A stretch of 64,000 nt of DNA from Rhipicephalus microplus (taxonomy: Eukaryota > Arthropoda > Arachnida > Ixodida > Ixodidae). Positions 22,093 to 34,144 of this stretch are shown piece after piece (within the stretch, counting starts at the first letter, position 1; each line of letters starts with the position of its first letter). Made by a program: the position numbers and the translations under genes. The stretch covers positions 191,922,491 through 191,986,490 of the forward strand of contig NC_134702.1 of the NCBI RefSeq assembly GCF_043290135.1, written 5' to 3'. The notes under the pieces are model-generated. The model was not told the DNA's origin. It made no database searches and was given only the letters and a program-made list of their open reading frames with translations.

Positions 22093-24759
22093 TTGTGCCG
22101 TCGTGTGTGTGAATTCAGTACCCAAGGCATGAGTGCGGAGATACTCAGGGTGTGCCACACGCAATTTTGCTACTCTCACCGCTCCCTACAAAAAGAGAAG
22201 TATTTATCACAAGGAAGTGGCTGCTATCGTATCAATATACCAACCTCACTCGAAATGGTGTTTGTGTGCTGTAAAGCCATTCAACCCCACGTAGTCTTAG
22301 GTGCATGCTATCGCCCACCTGATTCCGACAGTACATTTATACCAATGTTTCATGACGCGCTACAATCACTAAAGATTCATTTCCCTAATGCACCAGTTGT
22401 CCTATTCGGCGACTTTAATTTTCCGAACATAGATTGGTCTGACCTCGTTCTTGTCACATCGAAACAAAACATTGAAAGCAACTTCGTCGATACATGTTTA
22501 ACATTCGCTTTAACTCAAATTGTTAATGCAGCAACGAGGCAATCTAAACACTCAGCCAATATACTTGATCTAGTACTAACAACCCATCCTGATAGAATCA
22601 CTTCGCTTTCGTACCTCGACGAAATCAGCGACCATAAGGTCATTCATGGCACATTCCAATGTAGGCTGAAGCGCCCAGACAAAACAAGGAAAAAGCTTAC
22701 CTTATACGATAAGGGTGATTATAATAATTTCAATAAAGAACTAACAAAATTCTGTCAGTTTGTAGTTAAAGATTTTAACAAACGATCTGTCACTGAAAAT
22801 TGGTTAATGTTTAAATCTAAAATGCATGAGCTTATTAGTACTTACATTCCAACAATTACGATTGGTGAACGTAGCACATCCCGCTGGTTTAATCCTGAAC
22901 TCAAGAGGCTCAAAAACAAAAAGAAACGACAATTTCGCGCCGCAAAAAACAGCAACAATCCTGTGGCGTGGCAAAAATACCAGACTACCACGAAACTATT
23001 CTGCTCTGCCATCGATAAAGCGAAGCGGCTGTTTAATAATACCACCTTGCCCAACTTACTCCGCACTAACCCAAAACAATTTTGGAGAGCGATTAACCCG
23101 CGAAACGAAAACAAATGCATATCAATAATGGATCCAACTGGACAGCCTATCGCGAATAATGCAGTAGCAGAAGAACTAAACCATACCTTTTCTTCCGTTT
23201 TCACCAGAGAACTGATTGAAAACCTCCCTGATGTCTCCCCCCACAACTACCCTACCATGCCGGACGTCATTTTTTCACCTCAGGGCATCCAGAAAATTAT
23301 CGAATCGTTAAAACTTACATCATCCTGCGGCATCGATGGTATAAATGCTAAGGTGCTCAAAAACACCAAAGAAATCACCAGTGTCATTCTTTCCCATATT
23401 TTTCAGCAATCACTCTCATCCGGCATCGTTCCTCACGACTGGAAAGTGGGTAAGATCGTTCCGGTTCCTAAGCCTGGTTCATCTAGTTACCGGCCAATTT
23501 CCTTAACCAGCGTCTGTTCAAAAATAATGGAACATATAATTCATTCACAAATCGCTAACTTCCTTACCTCAGTTAAATTTTTTCACCCTAACCAACATGG
23601 ATTCCAAAGGGGACTCTCATGCGATACTCAGCTTGCACTATTCATCCATGACTTAAGCGCTAGTATAGACCTTAACATACCAGTTGACGCCCTTTTTATT
23701 GACTTTGAGAAAGCCTTTGACAAAGTTCCCCACAACCGCCTACTACTAAAACTCTCCCAATTAGGCCTTAACCAACTTGTCTACAATTGGATTCAGGACT
23801 TCCTCACTAACCGTCAGCAATTTGTTGAAGCTAACGATACGCCCTCTTCCCTTTCCAACGTAATCTCCGGTGTGCCACAAGGTACAGTTCTAGGACCCCT
23901 CCTCTTCTTAATTTACATCAATGATTTACCCGATAACATTTCATCTAACATCCGCCTCTTTGCCGACGACTGTGTAATCTACCGACCTATTACTAACGTT
24001 TCAGATACAATTACTCTCCAGCAGGACCTACTAAAGCTGGACGAGTGGTGTCGCAAATGGCTCATGGTATTAAATACTAATAAAACTGCACTTATTTCAT
24101 TTCACAGACGCCAAAACTTACCCACCACTAACTATAATATTAATGGCTCCATAGTTTCTTCCCTAAGTTCCATTAAATATCTCGGTGTTAACATTTCACA
24201 GAATCTAAACTGGTCTTTTCACGTAAGTAAAATAGTTAACAATGCTAACAGAGCTCTCGGTTACCTTCGTCGTAACTTGCATCTTGCCCCTCCATCAGTC
24301 AAATTACTAGCCTACAAAACACTAATTCGCCCAAAACTAGAGTACGCATCCGCCATTTGGGACCCATTCCAAATTAACCTAAGTAAGTCCATCGAACTAA
24401 TTCAAAACCGAGCAGTTAGATTCATCTACTCAGATTACTCGTATCATACCAGTGTTACCACCCTTAAAAGAATAGCCGATCTACCTAACCTTGACCTACG
24501 CCGTAAGGTTTCCAGACTATCCTTGTATCACAAAATGTATCATACGTTTCATTACAACTGTCCCATTCAATCAGCTCATCGTACTTCAGCCCGCACAAGC
24601 CACCACAAGGCCGTGTACCCACCTCCTGCATGTACCACAGCCCACCATCACTCCTTCTTCGCTCAAGCAGCCAGGGACTGGAACGATCTTCCCCCAAGTG
24701 TCATCCATCATAGCAACACGGATAGATTTAAAAATGCCATAGAATCATTGTTTTATTAA
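22093..24759 (+). CDS. 5'-truncated CR1/L2-like LINE ORF2 (endonuclease-reverse transcriptase)
   Basis: The 888-codon open frame encodes the replication protein of a non-LTR retrotransposon. Residues 1-43 come from the palindrome arm and are chance coding; element homology begins about residue 44-50. The C-terminal half of the AP-type endonuclease follows: GACYRPP (69-75), GDFN (106-109), ILDLVL (157-162) and SDH (179-181). Its N-terminal catalytic residues are missing. The reverse transcriptase spans about 450-720, with YRPISLTS (466-473), the first catalytic aspartate in FIDFEKAFDKVP, GVPQGTVLGPLLF, and the catalytic FADD (623-626). A C-terminal thumb-like region follows, with no RNase H. 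No internal stop is present, so the copy is young, but it cannot make a complete endonuclease. It lies exactly at the palindrome's left inner edge. Confidence 0.9.
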   Translation: MCRRVCEFSTQGMSAEILRVCHTQFCYSHRSLQKEKYLSQGSGCYRINIPTSLEMVFVCCKAIQPHVVLGACYRPPDSDSTFIPMFHDALQSLKIHFPNAPVVLFGDFNFPNIDWSDLVLVTSKQNIESNFVDTCLTFALTQIVNAATRQSKHSANILDLVLTTHPDRITSLSYLDEISDHKVIHGTFQCRLKRPDKTRKKLTLYDKGDYNNFNKELTKFCQFVVKDFNKRSVTENWLMFKSKMHELISTYIPTITIGERSTSRWFNPELKRLKNKKKRQFRAAKNSNNPVAWQKYQTTTKLFCSAIDKAKRLFNNTTLPNLLRTNPKQFWRAINPRNENKCISIMDPTGQPIANNAVAEELNHTFSSVFTRELIENLPDVSPHNYPTMPDVIFSPQGIQKIIESLKLTSSCGIDGINAKVLKNTKEITSVILSHIFQQSLSSGIVPHDWKVGKIVPVPKPGSSSYRPISLTSVCSKIMEHIIHSQIANFLTSVKFFHPNQHGFQRGLSCDTQLALFIHDLSASIDLNIPVDALFIDFEKAFDKVPHNRLLLKLSQLGLNQLVYNWIQDFLTNRQQFVEANDTPSSLSNVISGVPQGTVLGPLLFLIYINDLPDNISSNIRLFADDCVIYRPITNVSDTITLQQDLLKLDEWCRKWLMVLNTNKTALISFHRRQNLPTTNYNINGSIVSSLSSIKYLGVNISQNLNWSFHVSKIVNNANRALGYLRRNLHLAPPSVKLLAYKTLIRPKLEYASAIWDPFQINLSKSIELIQNRAVRFIYSDYSYHTSVTTLKRIADLPNLDLRRKVSRLSLYHKMYHTFHYNCPIQSAHRTSARTSHHKAVYPPPACTTAHHHSFFAQAARDWNDLPPSVIHHSNTDRFKNAIESLFY

Positions 24760-24838
24760 CCCTATATTGTTTGCCCACACCCTCATGTAAAGCCCCCTGT
24801 TGGGTGGCCTTTGAGGTATATTAAATAAATAAATAAAA
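22222..24838 (+). mobile_element. CR1/L2-like non-LTR retrotransposon, 5' truncated
   Basis: The element runs from the inner edge of the left arm to an (AAAT)n-type tail (TTAAATAAATAAATAAAAAA) after a short 3' untranslated region containing CCCCCTGTTGGGTGGCC. Truncation at the 5' end is usual for LINEs. No target-site duplication could be matched between the sequence before 22222 and that after 24838, which is unexpected for a simple insertion and fits a rearrangement at the 5' junction. Confidence 0.85.
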
Positions 24839-26082
24839 AAGTAGTTGATTAGGCCAAGAAACTCAGCATCGTCACGTGCTGCTGCGCAATGGCGGTCGTG
24901 TCGAGGACACCGAGAAATGTCGTTTCCCCTTCTTCAGGTAGGGTTGCGCTTAAATGGTGAACGGGACAGACTAGTCACCGTCTATATGCCGCTTGCCTTA
25001 CTTATGCACGACTACCATATAAAATTCTTGCCGCCTGAGACTCCAACGCGCTAATCACCCGGTAGGTTCTTTTAGACTTGTTAATCAGCAGAGTGAGTGT
25101 TGGTGGCTAAATACTTTGAAGGGGTGGTCATTTAAATACGGGCGAAATTTGAAAACCGTTCATAACACGGCAAGAGATTCCTTCTCTGTTGTGGAGTAAT
25201 TAGCCTCAATATGGTATTTCCCGGATTGTGAAATTTTACTTTACTTATACCCGAAAATTGTTTTCCGCTTTAGTGTGCTTTAAAGTTGTAGCGAGGCAAT
25301 TTGGACGTTTGACAAAAGGAACATTTTTCCTTTCCTCAGTATGCAAGTATTACCACTTACCGCGCAATATTTTGCCAGCATGCATAAAAAAGTTACTTTG
25401 ATTGTAAAGTTCTTATTGCCCAGTATCAGCAAGTAATGGAGTAGAAATTACCGCGGCAAGACAACATGGTTGCTCGAAGTTTGCAAACAGAGTCTTTTAT
25501 GCAGCCAAAATCACATAAATTACTATCATGGTCAGTAGGACAATGTACTCATCGTTTATATGTGCCACGAGAAGATCGCTAATGTACCATAAGTACATAG
25601 CGATTTGCAGAGAATCCGCAACATCACACTGCCTTTTCATGTCACATAGAAGCCCCCACTTGATATCTAAACCGAAAATGACTTTTAAAGTGGACGTGTT
25701 GAAAATATATGCCATTTTTCTTCAGGCAACACAGCACTCCTTTTGAAACCAATAGTCTTCCTTAGAGAAAGTATCTCTAAATATTTAAAATTTGTCACAG
25801 TCCTCTTTCAAGTAATGCCGACTAATGAATAAAGACAGTAATATTAGATGGTTTGGCAGTATGTGTTTTGGTACATGCATGATTACCTGATCAGTTGTTA
25901 AGAGAACAATAGAAACGAATGTATGGTAGAACACGGCCAGTCGAGAGGCACTCGCTCACTCGCTCTTTTTACGGCCTAAGCAGCTGGTGCGAGTACAATA
26001 TAGCTGTTTCTTTACAATGACAGTGTGCTCCGCGTGAGGGCGTCGAGAGCTAACTCTTCATCTGTCAAATCAGCTGTCCCCG
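24839..26082. other. Palindrome spacer, unassigned part
   Basis: About 1.24 kb of single-copy-looking DNA between the LINE tail and the right arm. Only short frames (up to 72 codons) are present, with no motif recognised. It has no partner in the left arm and carries the true extension of the right arm past the symmetry break. Confidence 0.5.
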
Positions 26083-27948
26083 GCCACTTCCTTGTGATAA
26101 ATACTTCTCTTTTTGTAGGGAGCGGTGAGAGTAGCAAAATTGCGTGTGGCACACCCTGAGTATCTCCGCACTCATGCCTTGGGTACTGAATTCACACACA
26201 CGACGGCACAAAAATACTTCTTAAGGCTCAAACACATTCTATTCGCTGAATTTGTTAATGCTTTGGGCTCTTGTGTTTAGACTTATCATTTATGTGCACA
26301 TGAAAAATTCTTCCTGGACAAATTCCTAAAGCCTTCCACTATGGTCACCTTCCCAAACATATCAGTGAAGTAACTTCGTCGAACAAAAATCCTTGACATT
26401 CTGCAGTTTATTATTGAGCCATACATGGAAGGTTAACTGCTACTGAACTTTTTAGAAGGTGTGGACAAGAGTCACGCAGAAGAGTCGGTGCATATTACTT
26501 TTGAAAAGTTTCTCCATACTCGTCAAGTTATTTACATAAAAATGTTAACAGATCAGATTGTTTGCAAACACTGTCGCTACTTCGGCTAAAAGCATCACAT
26601 CAGAGTTTTGCCAACATTGCCTTTTTTCTGGCGCAATAAAAATACATTAGTACTAATGAGAACACTTTCTCTTTCTCCACAAGTTTATTGTTCTGCTGCG
26701 TCTACAGCATGCCTATTTCATATGAAAATGTTTCACATCTTTTCATATGCACTGAAGATTGCGTCTGCACTTTTGTGGGCTTGGGACTTTGTATGTTTGC
26801 AAGGAGTCAGCGTGGTGTGGTTGGGCCTGGGCTTTTTTTTTCTGCACAACAATCACTTCTCATGTTTCATGTTTCAAGGTTTTCATGTTTCATGTGCTGT
26901 TTCTCGCATTAACTTTTTTCTGTTTTCATTTGAAGCAATTAATACTTTCACTGTCACTCTTATTACTGTGTTTTAACTCCTGCTATTGCAATTGATATTT
27001 ATGCTTACTCTTGGAAAATAGTAGCAATCTCTAAAGTGTTTTCACTTGCACCTCTTCGAAGTACTTATTTTAGTAAGCACGAAATGCCATACCTTGAACA
27101 AAAATGTGAAATTTATCATTTTCAAAGGCAGTGGCTGTCGGCATGTAGATTCAAAATAAAAGTTTGGAAATGTATTTAAATTTTCAACTGTGTGAAGGTA
27201 AATGTTCCCATGTCCTTTTATTGTGGTCACTGTTTCATGCAAACGACACATATTTACTTTGCAGTAACATAGTATTAGTTTTAATTTTACACGTATGTGC
27301 TGAGAAACATCGCAGTTGAGGCAGGCAGCAAGACATACATGCAGTACACTGAAGCACCACCTCACATAATTAGTGTACAGTCTTTGCCCACCAGTGAACT
27401 GAACTTTCTCCAAGCATACCAACAGATAGCTGTATGGGGACTGTGTTGATGTGCAAGCTTTGAAGTCTTTTTGGGGAGTGTTTTTGGGAAACTAAATGGC
27501 GTCAATATCTGTGAATATAAGCACTGTTTGCAACAAGGAGCTTAGTAATGTAGAATTGCATTGTTCATGTATTGTCTAGAATTTCTTTGCGCTGTGCGGA
27601 CTTTCAGCCCAAGTGTCTTATTATGCTTTCTTAGTTTGTTGTGAATGAGCCAAGAAATGTATGTAAACACAATAATGTTGCAGACTTGTACGAAGTACTT
27701 ATGCACAGCCGTTTTCTTTAGCATGACATTGTCAAGGGCTTTGTTCTTGTGTTTTTTAAAGAAAACTGCTTGTCATGGGCAGCAGCAGAAACTATGCATC
27801 AAGCTTCTCCGCAATAGTTCGAGAAACACTGAGTTCAGAAATAACAGTGCTGCTGTAGTTCTCTCGTAAGTTACTTTCTGTATATTCAAGATGAGTGTAT
27901 TAGGATTGTAGTTTAATAGCCATTCATTCTAATATTTACAACTCAGTG

Positions 27949-28063
27949 TATGTATGTATGTATGTATGTATGTATGTATGTATGTATGTATGTATGTATG
28001 TATGTATGTATGTATGTATGTATTTATGTATGTATGTATGTATGTATGTATGTATGTATGTAT
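27949..28063. repeat. (ATGT)n microsatellite, right arm
   Basis: Mirror of 20249-20355. The block before the ATTT interruption (28022-28025) is 73 bp here against 57 bp in the left arm. The block after it is 38 bp against 46 bp. Confidence 0.95.
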
Positions 28064-30465
28064 CTTTTAAATTAGAATCTGTTGATCTTTGATGAGCAAG
28101 TTTGGTAATGATTTGGCTGAATTTGTTTCTAGTTCTTTTTTAAGCCACGTACAATTCAAGTTGGTTTTTACTGCATAAAAAATATGACCTTACACAAAAG
28201 TTTTGCATTCGAAGAAGTTGTCATTTGCCAACGTACAGTCTGGAGCGAAAAATTGGGTAAAACGGAACCAACCAGCGAAGATTAGTTTCGACCATAGCTA
28301 CTATACATGGCATATCTTGTACACATTGCGTTGGACGAATATGTCGATTTAAACACATCAATTTTAATCAGAATACACAAGCATTTCACTCCTCGTTTTA
28401 TATGTGTGTGATATTTATACATAATGTGTTACCGGTTGGCAATCACTAATAAGGTCGCAAACCTAGTCAAGCTGGCTACACAGTTTTTGTCCATGCACGA
28501 TGCATCTACACTGTAACTGTTGTTAATAAACAATAAACTTCGGTTTAAAAATTTATTGTAGTAACCGAAAGCAGAATATCACTCTATGACGCAAATTAAA
28601 TTGCCATTGTTCTGTGCTGTTCTGGACAATAGGGAACCCTCTCAGCAGAACTTGAATAACTGTTATAGTTCATTTTAACTATTGACGGCGACATTACACT
28701 GAAGCGCGCATCATGACAGATAGCGAGAAAGAAGGCACAAACTAATCGCTCTGTTTGTGTCTCTCTAACTGTTCGCGCTCTTTAGCCGTGCTGCAGGTAA
28801 TGATGCCCACCAAATTAGCACAACAATGTGTCACGACAAAGACAGTCAACTTGGCCACAAGCAATTAGCTCCCTGCATCATCATATTTTCTTCAAAAGAC
28901 CGTGATGACTGATAGCTGGTCAAATATCCAAACACGTGAAAAGTAATATACAAGGTATGGCATTGGTATTTCAGCACTAGGCACTTTTGCGATAAGAGAT
29001 GATCAAGGGGGAAATTATGAACCCTGAATTTTGTCATTTATGAAGGGGCATGACACAGCATTTTCGGGTCAAAAGGGGAGTGAAAGAATAGAACGCGAAA
29101 GCCACCTTCTCAAGAAATTAGTACCCGCCGCCACGCTTAGCCTCAGGCTGGGCAACCTCTTTATTAAAAGGCGCTCGGTGATCCTGTATATCGAACCCAG
29201 TACCTCCTACATTGTAGCTATGCGCTGTAAATATTCGCCCACTGCAGCAGTGCTTGATTTCACCCTATCGCTAAATTATCGTCAATGCTTCGAATGACGC
29301 CTAATGCATAAATATCCGGTGAAACTTGGTCAAAAATGAAAGAAATAATTAGAATGCATTTGGCCAAGTTTAGGAGAACATAGAAATCACCACGTGTGGC
29401 TGTGTAACCGTGCACTATTTATCTTGTACATTACTGTTATGATGGTATAGTCGACTCTAACGTACTCTACCTTCTCATAGTTTTTCAAATACAAACAAAA
29501 AATAAAAATATACCGGCCTGTGACAACGCTAATCAACTATTATGATTTTACTGCTACTAGTGTCACTTTCACTAGATGAATACTCAGTCTGTTACCATTA
29601 AACTGATTTAAGGAATATTTGGCTCATTAGGTCACAGCTCTCCTAATTAGCATTGATTATCACATCTAAGAACAGTCACACTGCATCTCGCTTTCTGTGT
29701 GGCTACGATCTCAAAAAACACGTACTCCACTTTTTTACGCACTCCAAGCATCCGAAGCTGCTTTGCGGAAACTTTCCTCGATGTCTGCTGGGCCAGAAAA
29801 TTGTCTTAATTATCTATCAATTTCAAGCTTTCACGAACACTAAACAAGAGTCTCTCTTTCAATTTTTTTGTTCTTTTCGTACGTGTGGTAACGTCTCTCG
29901 ACTTCAAGACTCGTATACACGTCGCTTGCTTTGATTGCTCACTCAAACATCGCTGGAAGAAATGACTGCGCCGTGTTTTGTGAAAAGCATTAGCACTGTA
30001 ACATCTCCAGACGAGTATCCCTCATTTTACGTGGACACATATCTAAGCGTAAGCGTATGCACGTTCTTGCATACCGGCTTTATGAAAATTCTGCGGTGCA
30101 TGGAACCAGCGAAATTCCGGTCACAACTTCATTTGATTACTCCTTTTCTCTATTTCTGCACAACCCGTCCGCAGATACAAAAGTTGCTTCTGTGTCTTGT
30201 AATAAGAATATTCTAAGAAAGGCAATCTTTTACGTCTAGGTACAAAACACTCCTACGTTCACCACTATTCCATGCTCGATTACACCAGATTAGTTGAGTA
30301 GAGGCGCAGCTTCATTAAAATGTAGGGTAACTGGTCGTGTTAAACAGGGGAAGAAATTTGAGGCACATTTTCCAACATAGCATGCATCGATTTATGCGTG
30401 GTTTCATTGATGTTGTGCACCTGGGGCGTTTTTTACTTGTATACTTGGCTAGATAGCGCATGGAT

Positions 30466-30492
30466 TGCTCGATGGCTTAAGGCCATCGAGCA
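30466..30492. repeat. 11-bp perfect hairpin (right arm)
   Basis: Mirror copy of the hairpin at 17820-17846. Confidence 0.6.
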
Positions 30493-30873
30493 GTTTCTTT
30501 TTTAACTACAGTCGTTGATGAAATGCGAGTGCTCGGCTTTGCACAGCACACAAAAACGTCTAAAACAACGTACGCGGCGTCCCGTAAGCGCTGTAGCAGA
30601 TGCTCGCGGAACTGAAACTTAGAGGCAGCAAATGATTGGCTATCATCGTATACTCTCGATGCTAAACGCTTTGCGTGCTACCTTGATATTATCGGCACAC
30701 ACTTCTTTCTTTCCTTGTCGATTCATCAGTTATCGTGTGTTTTCATCGCCCTCTTAAGTGCCGAATAAGTTAAATTCGTACCAACGCTATAGTAATCCCT
30801 CTAGATAAGAGTTCTTGGCTAAGAAAATGCGTAGCCATGAGAAAGCTTACTAAATTCGGGCCTAGTTCTTTTC

Positions 30874-31607
30874 TTGTACCTTGGCTTTTTTCATGTCAGA
30901 ATAACCAAGAAAATTCTGGTAATATTATCTAAAGACAAATGTGGCATCACGAAGATCAGAACGTCTGACATAAGCATTGACGAATCTTTTACTATTGCCA
31001 ATAAATTCAACGCGTTCATTCAGTCTGATTTTAGTTTGAAAGCATCGCATGTATATTTAAAATTATGCCTGCTGTGTAACCTGATTATCGAAGTAATTTT
31101 AAACAATAACGGCATTTTGAATCTTGTGCTAGTTTAGGCTATAAATAGAACACCAGGTCTGGTTGATATATCGAACGTTTTTCTCAACTGGTATGCAATC
31201 TGGCTGGCAGAGCACTTAGCTACAACTTACAAAAAGTCGTCAAATGGCTGTGTGATACCTTATAACTGGCTTTCTGGAAGAACAATTCTGATTCACAATC
31301 TGCGTCTCCTTTAGAAATAAATAATTACATATAAGTTTCTTTCACATCCACAGTTTGTAAATTGCTTAAACATAATTAAAAAAGTATTTATGACGCTTTT
31401 TTAGAATAATAATTTATTTGTTGGAAATGAAGATTGTTTTATGGCTGGTTTATCCGAAATAACACAGTTAGCTGAGTTAACGGATGACGTTTTAAATGTG
31501 GTAAGTATGCGAGGTCAAATTCTTGCGGTACTTTTGGACTTTTATAAAGCGTTTGATGCTGTTCCGCATGATGTTTTAGTAACCAAACTACATTCTATGG
31601 GTATTTA
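30874..31607 (+). pseudogene. Decayed CR1/L2-like LINE reverse transcriptase (right arm)
   Basis: Mirror of 16705-17438, read here on the plus strand. From about 31255 the frame is the same to the end. It reads through TAG and TAA stops near 31312-31318 and another TAG near 31402, then VGNEDCFMAGLSEITQL from about 31418, LLDFYKAFDAVPHDVL near 31530-31580, and a stop after HSMGI at 31607. Stops sit at the same places in both arms, so decay preceded duplication. It has no relation in detail to the young LINE in the spacer. Confidence 0.75.
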
Positions 31608-33961
31608 ACCCAATATATTGAAAGCTTAGATTTAGTGGACTTAAAAAATGGAGGCATGAACTAACGTGCCAGCTAGAGTCACTGTATATGATTCCTATGG
31701 GAGCAGAGTAGCGCATAGGTTCGCCATCTTGCCTGGTTAGACCACAGTTAGCTTTGTCTGTAGACGACTTGCTGAAGCCTGGCTCCGATCGCCAGTCGAA
31801 GTGCCTGGCGTGTCAAGGACCGGTAGCGAAAGAAGAAACACTGGCTTTCGGGACTGCGCCACGGGAGTTCAAAAGCATTTTTAAGTCTGTCCGGTAACAA
31901 AAAGCGCAAAACGTATAGTAGCGCCAAATACCATGCACTGCCACTGCCGCAAGGTCAATTAGCACCAGGTATGCAGGATATTCGAAAACTCACAAACACA
32001 AAACATAGGTCATCCAAAATTCAGGGAGTGCCACACTAAGCATTCAGCAGTTCTTTGCTGCCGAAGCCTAAGGACATGAATCTAACGCTAATAAAAGCTC
32101 AAGGTGGTGGCTAATAAGCTACAGAGCGCACGGTGGTCTCTTAGTCACTTATTAGACTCCAGGTGGACGGCGAGCGCTTTTCGCAGTGCAGCCTTTGAAC
32201 CAGCTTTTCCACAGTCCATGGTTGCTAGCGGAATTGTAAAAGCTACAGTGACTGGCACTCTGCTACACTGGCTGGAACTACAGTTAGTGCTATTCTGCTG
32301 CAGTGCATCTAGTGCCTGCCACAGCTCTGTGCCGTTTTTATTTTCGTTTCTTTAAAAGCAGAGCTGGCCGACTTGCTAGCTGCTAGAAAGGAGACGCTAC
32401 AGGGTCATTATTTGAATTTATCATGGTCATTCCCTCGCACAACCATTCATATTGCTGACACTGTCTACACAAAGAACTCCACATAAATAGGTCTGAGCAA
32501 ACACGCTTTTGCCAAGGTACTTCATCAACCGTTTGAACTAACTGAGAGGCTTGCAGGACCAATAGGATGTCAAGTAATTAAAAAATAGAACCACAGAACA
32601 CTGCATATACTGCAAACTATTGTTGCACGGGCATGCAACGTGCCGTAAAGTAAGTAGGCTCGAGTCGAAAATCATTTCATCACCAGTTTCTTCGAAACAG
32701 GTGCGTGACATCTTTGGGCACCCATTATTCTGCCTTTTTTACAAATCAAATAATTGTCCGAAAACAAAGGCTCCTATTTCGCTGCATTGTGCACGCCACC
32801 CCATTGTATTTTATTGAATGCGACAATAGACTGCGTTTTCACAAATATAGTATTTCCCGAAATTGTCATAATTATATGCCGAAGCTTCTTTGAAGCAACA
32901 AATTCAACGTGACCTTTATTGAACTTCAGCGCAATGGTTGTCCTTGCAGTGCTATCAAGATGGGAACAATTCAACGAACGTTTTCGCCTCGTCATCGGCA
33001 ACGCTCCAAATATCCTGGTGAAAAAATGGAGATTGTAAGAAACACGCAAGTGGCACACGCGCACATCGGCATTTTTTAGGTTAAAAGCAGCATCCCCCTG
33101 TTCACAATGACCACGACGATGAGAATTAAACTGATACGTCAGTCACTGCCAACTCACTAGCACGTCGAGTCCAAGCGATAACTATGGCACTACCCTTGAA
33201 GAACATATCTGCTGCTTTTATTTTAGTTGTTGGTACGTATAACTTTCTTACTCTCACGCTGTCTTAGAAATTCAAGACATTCTGAGAATAGCCGCAATGG
33301 AGCATAAAACGTCAAGTTAAATCGAAGCACTTCACCTACCAGAAGAAATAAAATGAAGCATAATAATATTTTAAGAGCTTTATTATTAGTTACGCTCATT
33401 TTCGAACAAAGATAGTCGATATTTATTGCGATTGGCGAACATAAGGTCTGCGACATGGCACCAGTAGGTCTGCGATATGGCACCAGTAGTAAAAATCCCC
33501 CCACCCCCCTTTGACCGTGTAATTTAGTCTGTGCTGCACAGCGCATATGCTACAACTGAAGCTTTTTCTGAGCATGCATGTCCGTAGGTTGTTTTCTAGA
33601 AAACAAAGTTCTACATATATAGCAACAAATTCCGAACACAGTTCAGCCAACCCCAACGAGAGCATTCCCGGAGATTCTTTAATTCCAGATAACAATATAT
33701 AGGGTGCTACAGCTATGTCCAGCCAGAGTTTAAATATTTTCGAAATTATGCAGGACTTCACGACCAAACGCATATCCCAGAATCGAAGTGCATCACACAA
33801 TTTTAATGTTCTTTTTAATTGACTTATTAGGCATGCATGTATGCTTGGCTGGTTGTGATGCAACGAAGCTGGGCGGAAAGTTCTATAAGAACACTGTTGA
33901 TCAGTTTGCAAAACACCTGATCGCACAATATTTGAATTTATATCCATTCATTGGCCGCGTT

Positions 33962-34144
33962 TCGCGGTTTATTACGACCCGAATGTCATGGGTTTGATGC
34001 AGGCCAGGGTGGTCGCATTTCGGTCGAAGTGAAATGGTACCGGCTCATGCACTGTTAAAGAAACTCCATATGGTCGAATTTGCCAGATGTCTTCGCTATG
34101 GTGCCTCTCATAAGCATATCGTGTTTTTAAGGCATAAGACCCCA
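33962..34144 (+). mobile_element. Decayed Ruka-like SINE (right arm)
   Basis: Mirror copy of 14168-14350, followed by the TAA-rich tail and the (CTGTTG)n tract at 34189-34217. Confidence 0.6.

Larger units (their letters stand above)
8656..22221 (+). repeat. Left arm of a 13.6-kb inverted repeat
   Basis: This 13,566-bp segment is the reverse complement of 26083-39656. Outer edge: ATAGCTTCATCACTC at 8656 pairs with the end of the right arm at 39656, and the flanks differ outside it (CG here against CT). Inner edge: pairing ends at C22221/G26083. Coordinates pair as i+j=48312 from the outer edge to the CATA microsatellite and as i+j=48304 inside it, so no other net length change was seen. Substitutions noticed include A10521C10522 (TT in the other arm), T14929 (A), A16336 (C), A18238 (G) and C19586 (T). 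Identity is about 99.9%, estimated by eye and not exhaustively. Confidence 0.97.

Noticed and set aside
22842..23246. 134-codon minus-strand frame inside the spacer LINE
   Set aside because: Antisense to the well-supported LINE frame.
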